Origin: Carboxylicivirga marina
GTDB taxonomy: Bacteria > Bacteroidota > Bacteroidia > Bacteroidales > Marinilabiliaceae
NCBI RefSeq assembly: GCF_016612505.1
Contig: NZ_JAENRR010000039.1
Location: 1-46,616 of the forward strand
Length of the DNA: 46,616 nucleotides
Direction of reading: 5' to 3'
Shown in pieces: positions 35,046 through 43,211 of this stretch; the stretch's first letter is position 1, and every line of letters begins with the position of its first letter. The translations under genes were made by a program, and so were the position numbers. The notes beneath the pieces are model-generated. The model searched no databases, was not told the origin of the DNA, and was given only the letters and a program-made list of their open reading frames with translations.

Positions 35046-36038
35046 TTATCGCATCTTATAATCAGCTACATTTGTCAACGACTCTTCTATTGAATAGAAT
35101 GAAAGGTTAAATGCGTGTTTTACTTTCTCATTCGAATATTTTGATTGATTCTGTGACGTGCGAGCTGTTTCTTTAGTCATTTTAGGTTCTTTACCCCACA
35201 GCATATATTTCAATCGTTCCAGTCGCCAGGCAATACCCGTAAGAGCTCTGTTGGCCTTAATACTAGGGGCTTTAACGCCAAAAACACTGGCGGAGGTTTG
35301 CATCAACTGCTTATATTTCAGGTTCTCACCATTAATAATAAAGCGTTCGTTAACATGTTCTGAATTGGAAATAGCAATCATGGCGTTAACCACATCGCGA
35401 ACATCAACAAAACCGGTTCCACCACCTGTGTAGAAGGTCATATTTTTACTTAGTGTACTTATTAGCTGACCTGAGCTTTTAGTTTCATGGCATGGGCCAA
35501 TTATTACCGATGGGTTGACTATAAAGGCATTTAATCCTTCCTTGATGCCTCGCCATACCTCCATCTCAGCTCTAAACTTACTTTGTGAATATACCGAGTG
35601 GTTATCATCATTCTGCCAAAATGATGATTCGTCAATCAACTCTCCATTCTGTGATTTGCCAAGTGTAGCTATTGAGCTGACATGGCAGAATTTATCGATT
35701 TCACATTCAATGGCTGCATTCACCAGATTGGCTGTTCCCTCAACATTAACATGAAACATGCTGCTTCTGTCACTGGGTTTAAATGATACCATAGCTGCGC
35801 AGTGATATATACATGTCACTTCTTTTAATGCATCCGTTAATAGAAAATAATCCATGAGATCGCCTTGCAGCCACTCTATCTTCTCGAAGCCATTAATGTT
35901 GTAATATGTAAAAATATCCTTAACAGCTTGCTTGCTGTTTTCGGTTCGAAAAAGAACACGTACTTGTTCGCCCTGTTCTATCAATTTACAAAGCAAGTGT
36001 GAGCCAACCAGTCCGGTGCCTCCGGTAACAAGAATCAT
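35046..36038 (-). CDS. NAD(P)-dependent epimerase/reductase, extended SDR family
   Basis: The 330-residue protein has the extended short-chain-dehydrogenase layout: nucleotide-binding VTGGTGLVGSHL (4-15), HCAAMVSF, VNVEGTANLVNAA, HVSSIATLG and the active-site Tyr150-x3-Lys154 (VYSQSKF). The order matches the dihydroflavonol-reductase/epimerase-like group rather than classical GalE. The substrate is unknown; sugar nucleotides or small ketones are possible. It lies 9 bp downstream of the OsmC gene on the same strand, so the two are likely one transcript. ATG 36038 gives the standard opening of the fold at residue 3, supporting the start. Confidence 0.85.
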   Translation of the reverse strand: MILVTGGTGLVGSHLLCKLIEQGEQVRVLFRTENSKQAVKDIFTYYNINGFEKIEWLQGDLMDYFLLTDALKEVTCIYHCAAMVSFKPSDRSSMFHVNVEGTANLVNAAIECEIDKFCHVSSIATLGKSQNGELIDESSFWQNDDNHSVYSQSKFRAEMEVWRGIKEGLNAFIVNPSVIIGPCHETKSSGQLISTLSKNMTFYTGGGTGFVDVRDVVNAMIAISNSEHVNERFIINGENLKYKQLMQTSASVFGVKAPSIKANRALTGIAWRLERLKYMLWGKEPKMTKETARTSQNQSKYSNEKVKHAFNLSFYSIEESLTNVADYKMR

Positions 36039-36047
36039 AGAGTCGAT

Positions 36048-36452
36048 TTACCAGTTAAATTTAATGGTTTGCTTAAGGTCAGGATGAACACTTAATGGAA
36101 CAGGGCTGGTGCCAGCTACACTCTCAATCAATTCTTTTTCTTCCTGGCTATAGTCATTCTGAGGAAAGTTAAATTCAATAATAACTTCGGCAACACGACG
36201 AGGGTTTTCTGCCATTATTTTAGTGATATCCAGTTCAGTACCCTCTATGTCAATATTGTTATCCATGGCTTTAATGCCCATTATGGTCATAATGCAATTA
36301 CCCAAAGCCGTAGCCAGCATGTCAGTAGGCGAAAATGATTCGCCTTTGCCACGATTATCGCAAGGAGCATCGGTAATTATTTTGGCACCCGATTGAAGGT
36401 GTGTATTTTCGGTGCGAAGGCCACCCAGGTATTTGGTTTTTACTGTTGTCAT
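36048..36452 (-). CDS. OsmC-family protein with a non-standard second cysteine
   Basis: The 134-residue protein has the OsmC/Ohr layout: a beta-rich start, GESFSPTDMLATALGNCIMTIM with Cys53 at the usual first redox position, and the C-terminal TSPVPLSVHPDLKQTI. In the usual family this last block reads CPV, whereas here Ser116 replaces the cysteine. Another cysteine is at position 31 (DAPCDNRG). OsmC/Ohr proteins reduce organic hydroperoxides through a cysteine pair; without the second one, activity may be altered or use Cys31. Cotranscribed with the epimerase gene; the upstream gap holds a 7-bp tandem repeat. Confidence 0.85.
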   Translation of the reverse strand: MTTVKTKYLGGLRTENTHLQSGAKIITDAPCDNRGKGESFSPTDMLATALGNCIMTIMGIKAMDNNIDIEGTELDITKIMAENPRRVAEVIIEFNFPQNDYSQEEKELIESVAGTSPVPLSVHPDLKQTIKFNW

Positions 36453-36463
36453 GGCATTAATTT

Positions 36464-36491
36464 AAGACATAAGACTTAAGATAAAAGACAC
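36464..36491. repeat. Four 7-bp tandem repeats
   Basis: AAGACAT, AAGACTT, AAGATAA and AAGACAC follow each other without gaps, in the leader of the OsmC gene (minus strand) about 10 bp from its start. Confidence 0.7.
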
Positions 36492-36682
36492 TAGATGTGA
36501 CTTAATGTTCAAAGGCTGAAAATACAAATAATATTAGGTGTTACGAAGTATTGTTGGCTGAAACAGCTCATTAGTTATGTATCTATGTTTTAAATCATAA
36601 GTTCTGTCACAATAGGTCTAAATTATTTGGTATTTTAGCGGTTCAGATAATCAGATAGTTTCTAACATAAAAGAGCTTTAAA

Positions 36683-37291
36683 ATGTTTTCAGGTATTGTA
36701 GAAGAAGCCGCTGTGGTAGTAGGCTTAGAGCAAGATAAGGGAAATCTTCATTTAACATTGGAGTGTTCATTTACCGATGAGCTAAAAATCGATCAGAGTA
36801 TCGCTCATAATGGTGTTTGTTTGACTGTTGTAAAGAAAGAAGGAAAGGCATACACGGTTACAGCCATCAAAGAGACGCTTGAGAAATCAAATCTTGGGAT
36901 TTTGAACATTGGCGATAAGGTTAATTTGGAGCGTAGCATGATTATGAATGGCCGTTTAGATGGGCACATTGTACAAGGTCATGTTGATCAAACTGCTAAA
37001 TGTATTGAGGTAAAAGAAGCTGATGGTAGTTGGTATTATACTTTCCAATATGTGATTGACAAAGAAAAAGCTGCCGAAGGATACATGACTGTTGAGAAAG
37101 GTTCTGTAACAGTGAATGGTGTTAGCTTAACAGTTGTGAATAGTAAAGATGACCAATTTTCGGTGGCGATAATTCCTTACACGCACGAATTTACCAACTT
37201 TCACCAGTTAGAGGTTGGTTCTACAATCAATGTTGAATTTGATATACTAGGGAAATATATTAGTCGTATTATGGCTATCCAGAATAAGTAA
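36683..37291 (+). CDS. ribE: Riboflavin synthase, alpha chain
   Basis: The 202-residue protein opens with MFSGIVEEAAVV and is made of two lumazine-binding repeats. The first holds HNGVCLTVV and GDKVNLERSM, the linker GRLDGHIVQGHVD, and the second VNGVSLTVVNS with SVAIIPYTHEFTNF. It converts two 6,7-dimethyl-8-ribityllumazine molecules to riboflavin in the cytoplasm. No other riboflavin gene is nearby, and I see no FMN riboswitch upstream. A hairpin terminator follows. Confidence 0.97.
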   Translation: MFSGIVEEAAVVVGLEQDKGNLHLTLECSFTDELKIDQSIAHNGVCLTVVKKEGKAYTVTAIKETLEKSNLGILNIGDKVNLERSMIMNGRLDGHIVQGHVDQTAKCIEVKEADGSWYYTFQYVIDKEKAAEGYMTVEKGSVTVNGVSLTVVNSKDDQFSVAIIPYTHEFTNFHQLEVGSTINVEFDILGKYISRIMAIQNK

Positions 37292-37317
37292 TCATTACTC
37301 TGAGAGTAGAAAAAACG

Positions 37318-37368
37318 AAGGTCGCATCCTGCAAGTCTAATTGACTCATAGCTGCGACCTTTTTTTTA
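37318..37368. terminator. Terminator between ribE and PNP paralogue 2
   Basis: AAGGTCGCA (37318-37326) pairs with TGCGACCTT (37353-37361), with an inner AGTC/GACT pair, followed by a T run on the + strand. It may also serve the convergent PNP gene. Confidence 0.8.
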
Positions 37369-37410
37369 TATATATCCAAAACACGATCGTTCTGAATTTT
37401 TCTAAATCAG

Positions 37411-38226
37411 CTATAGCTGAGCGATAGTTCTCTTAAAGATTTTAATCAATCCTTTTTCGGCTTCAGCGGCCACATCCAATATTTCTTGCAAACTCACCGG
37501 ATGCAAATTATTAGGATCGCATTCATCCGTCAACACAGAAACAGCAGCACAAGGTAAACCCATGTGATTGGCTACAATCACTTCAGGCACTGTTGACATG
37601 CCAACGGCATCGCCTCCAATAATTTTAATGTAACGGTATTCGGCTCGGGTTTCAAGGTTTGGCCCGGGTACAGATGCATATACACCTTCGTGCAATTGCA
37701 CATTTTCTTCTTGCGCAGCTTTTTTAAGTAATTGATTAAGGTGTTTATCAAATGGCTGACTCATATCCGGAAATCGTGGCCCCATCTCATCAATATTTTT
37801 TCCGGTTAAGGGGTTTTCAGGAAGCAAGCTGATGTGATCATCCAAAAGCATCAGGGTGCCTTTTTTATAAGCTAAATTTACAGCACCGGCCGCATTAGAA
37901 ATTAAAAGATGTTCGATACCCAATAGTTTCATTACTCTGACCGGAAGTGTAATTTGCTGCATATTATAGCCTTCGTAGTAATGAAAACGACCCTGCATGG
38001 CCAATACTTGCTTACCTTCTAATTCGCCGTATATGAGCTTGCCCTTGTGCGATTCAACCGTTGAAACCGGGAAGTTCGGGATTTTAGCATAATCAATTTC
38101 TTTAATAATTGAGATGTCATTTACTAAACCCCCTAATCCAGTGCCCAGTATTATTCCAATTTGTGGTTTATCAATGCCTTGTGATTTAATAAAATCAGCA
38201 GTGGCGCTTATCTGTTCGTAAGTCAT
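37411..38226 (-). CDS. Purine nucleoside phosphorylase, paralogue 2
   Basis: The 271-residue protein shares the full PNP layout with the gene at 34032-34844: GIILGTGLGGLV, STVESHKGKL, QGRFHYYEGY, SNAAGAV, GPNLETRAEY and GGDAVGMSTVPEVIVANH. The position of human Asn243 is Asp234. Unlike paralogue 1, the His257 equivalent is Leu246 (PVSLQEI), so ribose or 5'-OH contacts should differ. The C-terminal DECDPNNLHP is typical of one bacterial PNP subgroup. It salvages purine nucleosides in the cytoplasm. It lies 56 bp downstream of the unknown gene 38283-38954 on the same strand. Confidence 0.9.
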   Translation of the reverse strand: MTYEQISATADFIKSQGIDKPQIGIILGTGLGGLVNDISIIKEIDYAKIPNFPVSTVESHKGKLIYGELEGKQVLAMQGRFHYYEGYNMQQITLPVRVMKLLGIEHLLISNAAGAVNLAYKKGTLMLLDDHISLLPENPLTGKNIDEMGPRFPDMSQPFDKHLNQLLKKAAQEENVQLHEGVYASVPGPNLETRAEYRYIKIIGGDAVGMSTVPEVIVANHMGLPCAAVSVLTDECDPNNLHPVSLQEILDVAAEAEKGLIKIFKRTIAQL

Positions 38227-38282
38227 TATTGTATTGTTTTTGTTTCAAAGGTATATGGCTGAGGCCAGAACATCAAAAATAG

Positions 38283-38954
38283 CTAGCGATTAATAAGTCC
38301 AATAAAGAAATCACCCATCAACATGTTTTTTATTTTGACCGGGAGGTTCGGGATATTATCTAAATGCGCTTTTATGGCTTCTCCCCAAGCAATAGAGCCA
38401 TTTCGTTTTTTCATGAAAATATCAAAGGCAAAATAACCAATGTCTCTTACTGCTAATCCAAACCAATGGTATAGATCATGATAGGATTCTGGATGGATAT
38501 GGGTGGTGCTAATTTCATCGTACCAACGATCCAATTCATCCGTGTTGATGTTTCGAATTGGCTTACACTTTTTGAAAATGATTCTTATTTCATCCCAATT
38601 AGGTTCCGAATTTAAATCCGCATCAAGGAAGTATTTCACTATACCTTCTTCAAATGATTGATGCACAGCATTATTAAGTATAAACAAGAGCAAAGGCCAT
38701 TGTTTTATCTGATAGTCTGTCCATACAATGCACCCCTTCGTGGAAACTTGTTTGCCGTTTTTAAAAGGATAATCATCGCCAAAAAACAAGCTTTTAGTCC
38801 ATGAGATTGATGCTTTAGGTAACTGTCGTTTTATCGGTTTTAATAGATGAGGAGCCTTGAGCTTTATTGTATTAACAAGCTCAGTGTTTTGTTTTACCTC
38901 AGAATTGTTTGGCAATGATTTCTGACCTGCAGGCCATATTATATAGTGCTCCAT
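38283..38954 (-). CDS. Uncharacterised cytoplasmic protein
   Basis: The 223-residue protein has no signal peptide or membrane helix. It is rich in Trp, His and Lys, with segments GCIVWTDYQIKQWPLLLFILNN, a helical middle, and HIHPESYHDLYHWFGLAVRDIGYFAFDIF near the C terminus. The clustered histidines (H-I-H, Y-H-D-L-Y-H) could bind metal, but no known family was recognised. It may be co-transcribed with PNP paralogue 2. It diverges from the S41 lipoprotein gene across 90 bp. Probably real from length and codon pattern; function unknown. Confidence 0.65.
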   Translation of the reverse strand: MEHYIIWPAGQKSLPNNSEVKQNTELVNTIKLKAPHLLKPIKRQLPKASISWTKSLFFGDDYPFKNGKQVSTKGCIVWTDYQIKQWPLLLFILNNAVHQSFEEGIVKYFLDADLNSEPNWDEIRIIFKKCKPIRNINTDELDRWYDEISTTHIHPESYHDLYHWFGLAVRDIGYFAFDIFMKKRNGSIAWGEAIKAHLDNIPNLPVKIKNMLMGDFFIGLINR

Positions 38955-39044
38955 TGTTCAGGCGATTCTATATCTAATATATTTCAGCAATATTATTTAT
39001 TTTTAGTAGTTTTAAATATCGTAAACTATTCAAAATCTAAATGC

Positions 39045-40448
39045 ATGAAGAACTTTAAAGTTTTCAACATAGCCTTTACTCTTTTAATGTTAACGGTCAT
39101 TGCGGCCTGCAATGATGATGATAAGCCAGAACCGAAAAAAGAAGAAAGTCTCGTTCCTAAGGAAGTGCAGGAGATCAATCAATTTGTATGGGAGGGAATG
39201 GATTTCGCCTATTTTTGGAATACATCGATGCCCGAAGTTGATTACGAATGGGAAGAGGATACTTACGAATTATTTGATAAGCTATTGTTTACAAGTGTTG
39301 ATCGGTGGTCGTTTCTTACCGATGATGTTGATGCGTTGAACAATTATTTCTCTGGCATCAGTAAATCTATGGGCCATTCCATTCGTTTGTTTCGACTTAC
39401 TGAAGGTTCAGATGATTTAGTTGGCTTTATTGAGTATGTTGAACCTGGTTCTCCCGCCGATTTAGCAGGAGGGATATATCGGGGAAGAATGTTTCATAAG
39501 ATCGATGGCACCAAACTATCAATCTCAAATTATTCTAATCTTCTTAATCAGGATGACTATACCATGACCTTTGGTCTTTTGAATCAAGATCTGACAATTA
39601 CTGATGAAACACCATCTGTCAATATAGCTGCAGTAGAATGGCAGAGCAATCCTATTTTAATGAGCAAAGTTATTGATCATGGTGGTTCTAAAGTAGGCTA
39701 TCTTGTTTACACCTCGTTTGTTGATGATTACAATGATGAGCTGGAAGCTGTTTTTGCTGATTTTAAGAACCAGGGTGTAGATAATTTAGTGCTTGATTTG
39801 CGTTATAATAGTGGTGGTTCAGTTAATTCAGCAATTTTATTAAGTAGTATGATTGCACCTGCAGACAAAGTTGGTGATGTTCTGCTTCGAACCAATTATA
39901 ATGATAATTTAAAGGACTATTTTGATCTGAAATATCCGAATGAAACAGACCTATACATTGATCGTATTATTGAGAATTCTAATAACCTGAATCTGGATAA
40001 AGTGGCAATATTATCAACCTTTAAAACGGCATCTGCCAGTGAAATGGTGATTTATGGTCTCGATCCACACATGGAGGTTATACACATAGGTGAGCAAACA
40101 CATGGTAAATATTATGGTTCTATAACTTTAAGCGATCCGGATGAGAAACATAAATGGGCAATGCAACCGATTGTTATGCGTGCAGAGAACAAAACGAATT
40201 CTATAAGCTACAATGAGGGCTTAATTCCAAACCCAGAAAGAATTGACTTTATTGATGCAAATGAGATGTTTGAATTGGGTAATGTAAATGAGGATTTTCT
40301 GGCAGTGGCTTTAACTAGTTTAACTGGCGTAGCACCTGCTAAAGCACAATTAAAAGCTGCAAAAAGAATTATATCAGATCCTGTAAATGTAGAAGCAAAT
40401 ATTGGACATCCATTAAAATACGATATGCAATACAACTTTAAAAAATAA
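39045..40448 (+). CDS. S41-family peptidase lipoprotein
   Basis: I start at ATG 39045, because it yields a clean lipoprotein signal (lipobox IAAC, Cys22); the frame is open further upstream but would bury the signal and overlap the divergent gene. The 467-residue protein has an acidic linker, a helical cap, a PDZ-like region (GFIEYVEPGSPADLAGGIYRG near 130-150) and an S41 catalytic domain with NLVLDLRYNSGGSV and TASASEM holding the nucleophile serine, followed by GEQTHGKYYGSI. It is a periplasmic, membrane-anchored peptidase of the C-terminal-processing type; substrate unknown. A hairpin terminator overlaps the end of the next gene. Confidence 0.85.
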   Translation: MKNFKVFNIAFTLLMLTVIAACNDDDKPEPKKEESLVPKEVQEINQFVWEGMDFAYFWNTSMPEVDYEWEEDTYELFDKLLFTSVDRWSFLTDDVDALNNYFSGISKSMGHSIRLFRLTEGSDDLVGFIEYVEPGSPADLAGGIYRGRMFHKIDGTKLSISNYSNLLNQDDYTMTFGLLNQDLTITDETPSVNIAAVEWQSNPILMSKVIDHGGSKVGYLVYTSFVDDYNDELEAVFADFKNQGVDNLVLDLRYNSGGSVNSAILLSSMIAPADKVGDVLLRTNYNDNLKDYFDLKYPNETDLYIDRIIENSNNLNLDKVAILSTFKTASASEMVIYGLDPHMEVIHIGEQTHGKYYGSITLSDPDEKHKWAMQPIVMRAENKTNSISYNEGLIPNPERIDFIDANEMFELGNVNEDFLAVALTSLTGVAPAKAQLKAAKRIISDPVNVEANIGHPLKYDMQYNFKK

Positions 40449-40461
40449 CCATGAAAATACA

Positions 40462-40490
40462 TTAAGGCTATCTATTCTGGGTAGCCTTAA
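40462..40490. terminator. Shared terminator of S41 and MlaF genes
   Basis: TTAAGGCTA (40462-40470) pairs with TAGCCTTAA (40482-40490); the stop codon of the minus-strand mlaF-like gene lies inside the stem. Confidence 0.65.
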
Positions 40491-41242
40491 CTGTTGTTAT
40501 CTCTAATTTCTTTAAACAGTTTAGAGGCAAATATAAAATCCTCCAATTCCTTATTTTGTACATGAAAGATGTCATCTTTAGAGCCTTCCCACAATTTTTT
40601 ACCCTGGTAGATAAAGATGATATTCTCTCCAATACCCATCACTGAATTCATATCGTGCGTATTGATAATCGTGGTCATTCCAAATTCTTGAGTAATCTCA
40701 TGAATTAATTCATCTATAACAATGGAGGTACGGGGGTCTAAGCCTGAATTAGGCTCGTCGCAAAATAAATACTTAGGATTTAATGAGATGGCCCTTGCAA
40801 TGGCTACGCGCTTTTGCATTCCTCCACTAATTTCCGATGGAAACTTATCATTAGCATTCTCCAGCTTTACCCGATTTATACAAAAGTTGGCCCTTTCGCG
40901 CCTTTCTTCTTCGCTCCAATCGGTAAACATATCTAATGGAAAGCGGATGTTTTCTTCAACGGTTAAGGAGTCAAACAAAGCAGAACCCTGAAAAAGCATA
41001 CCTATATCTTGTCGCAAACGCTTTTTGCTTGATGAATCTAGGTCTAAAAAACTCCGGTCATCATATCGAATATCACCCGATGTAATATCATGAAGGCCTA
41101 CTAAAGATTTGAGTAATACGGTCTTTCCTGAGCCACTTTGTCCAATGATTAAATTAGTTTTCCCATTTTCAAACACCGTGGAAATACCCTTCAATATTTC
41201 TTTATCGCCAAACGACTTATGAACATCAATCACCTCTATCAT
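40487..41242 (-). CDS. MlaF-like ABC transporter ATPase (lipid asymmetry)
   Basis: The 251-residue ATPase has Walker A GQSGSGKT (34-41), signature EISGGMQKRVAIARA, Walker B YLFCDEPNSGLD and the switch THDMNSVM. The signature with GGMQKRV is characteristic of the MlaF/Ttg2A group. With the MlaE-type permease directly upstream (4-bp overlap) it energises phospholipid movement between membranes. The periplasmic MCE protein (MlaD) that normally completes the complex is not in this window. Confidence 0.88.
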   Translation of the reverse strand: MIEVIDVHKSFGDKEILKGISTVFENGKTNLIIGQSGSGKTVLLKSLVGLHDITSGDIRYDDRSFLDLDSSSKKRLRQDIGMLFQGSALFDSLTVEENIRFPLDMFTDWSEEERRERANFCINRVKLENANDKFPSEISGGMQKRVAIARAISLNPKYLFCDEPNSGLDPRTSIVIDELIHEITQEFGMTTIINTHDMNSVMGIGENIIFIYQGKKLWEGSKDDIFHVQNKELEDFIFASKLFKEIRDNNS

Positions 41243-41979
41243 GCTAATAAAAGTTGGGTCAGAATTAAATTAAACAACAAAATCTGTATACTGCTCGAAA
41301 CCACTGCTTTTGTACTTGCCTTTCCTACTTCTAAAGCACCGCCTTGCACATAATAGCCCCAATAGGCCGATATGGTAGAGATAATAAAGCCAAAAACCAC
41401 AGCTTTTATCAGGGCATAGATGATGTAAAATGGCTGAAATGCGAATTGAATACCATAAATATACTCAGGAGCCGGCACTTCACCAGTCATTGAACCTGCT
41501 AAAAAACCGCCCGTAATACCTACGCCCATACTTATAATAACTAATACCGGGATAATAAATACAAATGCAATTACTTTAGGTAAAACCAAATAGCCTGCTG
41601 GGTTAATACCCATAATTTCAAGCGCATCTATTTGCTCTGTTACCCGCATGGTGCCAATCTCGGAGGCAATGTTAGAGCCAACCTTTCCGGCTAGTATTAA
41701 TCCAACGATGGTTGATGAGAATTCTAAAAGTATTGAGTCACGCGCTGCCAGTCCAACTGTGTATTTTGGAATAATTGGCATATCTATGTTATAGGCTGTC
41801 TGTAAGGTAATGACAGCTCCCATAAATACCGATATAATTATTACAATGCCAAGGGAATCAATACCAAGTTTATCTATCTCGCGCACAATTTGTTTAAGAA
41901 ATATATGGTGTTTCTCCGGCTTCCCAAATACTCTTTTCAGAAAGAGGGTATATCGTCCCAGGTGGTAAAATATTCTCAT
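41239..41979 (-). CDS. MlaE-family permease
   Basis: The 246-residue membrane protein has five to six helices and the MlaE family order: GIVIIISVFMGAVITLQTAYN, VGLAARDSILLEFSSTIVGLILAGKVGSNIASEIGTM, RVTEQIDALEIMGINPAGYLVLP and GYYVQGGALEVGKASTKAVV. The EQIDALEIMGINP block is the family signature. It forms the channel of the MlaFE lipid transporter in the inner membrane. Translated first; its stop overlaps the ATPase start by 4 bp. It diverges from manC across 100 bp. Confidence 0.9.
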   Translation of the reverse strand: MRIFYHLGRYTLFLKRVFGKPEKHHIFLKQIVREIDKLGIDSLGIVIIISVFMGAVITLQTAYNIDMPIIPKYTVGLAARDSILLEFSSTIVGLILAGKVGSNIASEIGTMRVTEQIDALEIMGINPAGYLVLPKVIAFVFIIPVLVIISMGVGITGGFLAGSMTGEVPAPEYIYGIQFAFQPFYIIYALIKAVVFGFIISTISAYWGYYVQGGALEVGKASTKAVVSSSIQILLFNLILTQLLLA

Positions 41980-42079
41980 GGTGGTATGGAAAATAGTCCT
42001 TAAATTAGTGAGATAAAAGTAATAATAATCCTATTACTGTAGCAAGATACAACTTTAGTATTTGTAAATAAACACATCC

Positions 42080-43162
42080 ATGAGTAACAATACTTACTGT
42101 GTAATAATGGCTGGTGGTGTCGGAAGTCGATTCTGGCCCTTAAGTACCACCCAAACACCAAAGCAATTTTTAGATATACTTGGTACCGGCAAATCATTGC
42201 TTCAACAAACGTATGAACGTTTTATCCCCATATGTCCGGTTGAGAATATAATGGTGGTGACCAATAAAGCCTATAAAGAAATGGTTTTGGAGCAGTTGCC
42301 TGAGTTGAAAGCTGATCAAGTATTAGCAGAGCCATTACGTCGCAATACTGCCCCATGTATTGCTTATGCCAATGCGGTAATAAAATCTAAAAATCCAGAT
42401 GCTCAGATAGTGGTGACACCATCGGATCATTTGATTATTAACGAAGAACAGTTCAGAGAAAAAATAGCTAATGGATTAGATTTTGTAAAAAACAGAGATA
42501 CACTTCTTACCTTCGGGATAAAACCCAGTCGCCCTGAAACAGGCTATGGTTATATACAAGTAGAGCATGAAGATGGTTTGCCTGATAGCTTCAATAAAGT
42601 GAAGACTTTTACCGAAAAACCAAACCTTGAGATGGCAAGGATACTATTGGAAAGTGGTGAGTTTTTCTGGAATTCGGGGATTTTTATCTGGTCATTAAAA
42701 AGTGTGGAAAAAGCTTTTGAGATGCATTTAAGAGAAATAGCCAGCTTGTTCAATAGCTTTTACCCAACGGTTGGAACTCCAACTGAAGAGAAGGCTTTGT
42801 ATGATACATACGTTGATTGCCGAAATATATCCATTGATTATGGTGTGATGGAAAAAGCTAATAATGTATATGTGCAAATTGTTGACTTTGGCTGGTCTGA
42901 CCTAGGAACCTGGACCTCATTACATGAGAATTCAGAACGGAACTTTAGTAATAATGCCGTTTTGAGTGGTAAGGTCTTATTATATGATACGCATGATAGT
43001 GTTGTACATATCCCAAAAGGAAAAACAGCTGTTGTGCAGGGGCTTAGTAATTACATTGTAGTGCAATCAGATAAGTCATTATTGATCTGCCCTAAGGCAA
43101 ATGAGCAGCAAATTCGACAATTTACAGCCGACTTAAAAGCCGAATATGGCTCTGATGACTAA
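42080..43162 (+). CDS. manC: Mannose-1-phosphate guanylyltransferase
   Basis: The 360-residue protein is the short form, without the C-terminal isomerase domain. Its pyrophosphorylase motif is MAGGVGSRFWPLS (10-22), followed by TPKQFLDI, VTPSDHLI, RPETGYGYIQ, FTEKPNLEMA, FFWNSGIFIW and DFGWSDLGTW. It makes GDP-mannose from GTP and mannose-1-phosphate, feeding surface glycans and possibly the locus at 23-30 kb. It stands alone with a terminator and diverges from the MlaE gene. Confidence 0.93.
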   Translation: MSNNTYCVIMAGGVGSRFWPLSTTQTPKQFLDILGTGKSLLQQTYERFIPICPVENIMVVTNKAYKEMVLEQLPELKADQVLAEPLRRNTAPCIAYANAVIKSKNPDAQIVVTPSDHLIINEEQFREKIANGLDFVKNRDTLLTFGIKPSRPETGYGYIQVEHEDGLPDSFNKVKTFTEKPNLEMARILLESGEFFWNSGIFIWSLKSVEKAFEMHLREIASLFNSFYPTVGTPTEEKALYDTYVDCRNISIDYGVMEKANNVYVQIVDFGWSDLGTWTSLHENSERNFSNNAVLSGKVLLYDTHDSVVHIPKGKTAVVQGLSNYIVVQSDKSLLICPKANEQQIRQFTADLKAEYGSDD

Positions 43163-43185
43163 AATTTAAGGAATCAAATGATAGG

Positions 43186-43211
43186 AGCCAGGTTTAGTCC
43201 CTGGCTTTTTA
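43186..43211. terminator. Terminator between manC and the PBP1A gene
   Basis: AGCCAGG (43186-43192) pairs with CCTGGCT (43200-43206), followed by T on the + strand. Confidence 0.75.

Noticed and set aside
36453-36682. An FMN riboswitch upstream of ribE
   Set aside because: No conserved RFN-type blocks could be seen in the short AT-rich gap.
38946-39044. The longer N terminus of the S41 lipoprotein gene
   Set aside because: It would place 33 residues before a clear lipoprotein signal and overlap the divergent gene's start.
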